DNA of 64,000 bases from Pontibacter silvestris. Its GTDB lineage: Bacteria; Bacteroidota; Bacteroidia; Cytophagales; Hymenobacteraceae. A model generated the notes under the pieces. It had not been told where the DNA came from, searched no databases, and saw nothing but the letters and a program-made list of their open reading frames with translations. Below are positions 63,606 to 64,000 of this stretch, piece by piece. Where the stretch lies: positions 111,768 through 175,767 of the forward strand of contig NZ_JAJJWI010000011.1 in the NCBI RefSeq assembly GCF_020907275.1, in the 5' to 3' direction. Position 1 is the stretch's first letter. Each line of letters opens with the position of its first letter. The translations under genes and the position numbers were made by a program.

Positions 63606-64000
63606 CTATACTAGCTTAGCTTTGAGTTCCTCTTTCCAAAGGTCAAATCCATTATCAGCAGTATTGTTGTGCTCAATTTTGAAAAAGTTATCTGGCTTGT
63701 TTTGTAGGTAAACAACTCTTTTAGCAACTTTAGGTAGTTCTTCCTTAATCAACTCATATACTTTAAGAAGAGATTGTTCTCTACTATCGATACTACTTCT
63801 GCTGTAATACCAAACATAGGTAGCAAGTGATTTATCATAGCATTCTAAAATAGCATAGACATATTCTTTAGTCTCTAACACGAACAAGAAGGCAAAAACA
63901 GGACTTGTGACAAATCTTATAGAGAACCACTCATTCTGCCTTCGACTCAGGTATTCTAAGTGGTTGTGACCTCCCTGTCGGCTCCCCAACTTTAGAACTA
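63606..64000 (-). CDS. Hypothetical protein, 5' end beyond the window
   Basis: About 130 residues are visible; the frame stays open to the right edge and no ATG is seen, so the gene continues outside. The protein appears soluble and alpha/beta, rich in aromatic residues (EWFSIRFVTSPVFAFLFVLE) with a helical C terminus (LLKVYELIKEELPKVAKRVV). No family is recognised. It is AT-rich compared with most genes here and ends about 100 nt from a tRNA gene, a place where mobile elements often insert, but no integrase or repeat of the tRNA end is visible. Confidence 0.6.
   Translation of the reverse strand, partial: VLKLGSRQGGHNHLEYLSRRQNEWFSIRFVTSPVFAFLFVLETKEYVYAILECYDKSLATYVWYYSRSSIDSREQSLLKVYELIKEELPKVAKRVVYLQNKPDNFFKIEHNNTADNGFDLWKEELKAKLV

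Noticed and set aside
62157..64000. Complete Pycsar defence operon
   Set aside because: Only the effector-like fusion is present; no nucleotide cyclase is next to it within the window.
63437..64000. Integrative element at the tRNA-Arg gene
   Set aside because: No integrase and no repeat of the tRNA 3' end is visible; the adjacent gene is incomplete at the window edge.
1..64000. CRISPR arrays, insertion sequences or prophage modules
   Set aside because: No regularly spaced repeats, transposase or phage structural genes were seen on either strand.

Overview
The window looks like chromosomal DNA of a member of the Bacteroidota, most likely a Cytophagales bacterium of the Pontibacter/Hymenobacteraceae type. 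Signs are a C-terminal type IX secretion sorting domain, several outer-membrane barrels and lipoproteins, S9/M14/M20/M28 exported peptidases, DUF2911, PepSY-like and DinB/YfiT families, moderate GC in genes with AT-rich spacers, and promoters of the Bacteroidota form TTTG-N19/20-TAnnTTTG. The genus is an inference; the phylum is well supported. No rRNA operon, CRISPR array, prophage or intact insertion sequence was seen.

Layout. 1-11.7 kb: exported peptidases (S9, M28), TerC, YajQ, small lipoproteins, a frameshifted esterase, and an SDR oxidoreductase overlapping a frameshifted membrane protein. 12-19.5 kb: acyltransferase 3, a PliI-like lipoprotein, a YfiT/DinB enzyme, two PepSY-like lipoproteins on either side of a GH43-like hydrolase, an SGNH hydrolase, a GNAT acetyltransferase and DUF2911. 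19.5-26.9 kb: a lipid/isoprenoid-flavoured stretch with two fatty acid hydroxylase-superfamily membrane enzymes, an HSL-type esterase, a PRISE-type enone reductase, outer-membrane phospholipase A and a haloacid dehalogenase. 27-28 kb: REP-like palindromes and a gene broken by a 20-bp tandem duplication. 28.3-35.1 kb: mfd, then a five-PAS histidine kinase followed by a single-domain response regulator. 35.5-45.4 kb: two disordered charged proteins, a uracil-DNA glycosylase family protein, an aminotransferase/omega-amidase pair, a VCBS/T9SS surface protein, murF and a frameshifted barrel. 45.5-57.9 kb: rfbC, a glycosyltransferase, a SirB-like/cytochrome c fusion, hflX, a SixA-like phosphatase with ppk1, M20 and M14 peptidases and a barrel. 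57.9-64 kb: a 1271-residue phosphoesterase/kinase-like/barrel fusion, an HD-domain/Pycsar-TM fusion and tRNA-Arg(CCU).

The most unusual content is a pair of near-identical RNAs at 21802-21940 and 23578-23714. Each folds as a tRNA with a 7-bp acceptor stem, a tRNA-Leu-like D arm, a 5-bp anticodon stem with a 7-nt loop, and a canonical T arm. The variable region, however, is 68-70 nt long, and the loop would give a non-functional AUC anticodon without a purine at position 37. Each copy has its own consensus Bacteroidota promoter and its own hairpin terminator, and the two copies bracket the PRISE reductase gene. I do not recognise this RNA family and regard it as the best candidate here for something undescribed.

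Three genes carry single-base shifts at homopolymer tracts (about 9957, 10533 and 44820). These may be real inactivations or sequencing errors, and the sequence alone cannot decide.
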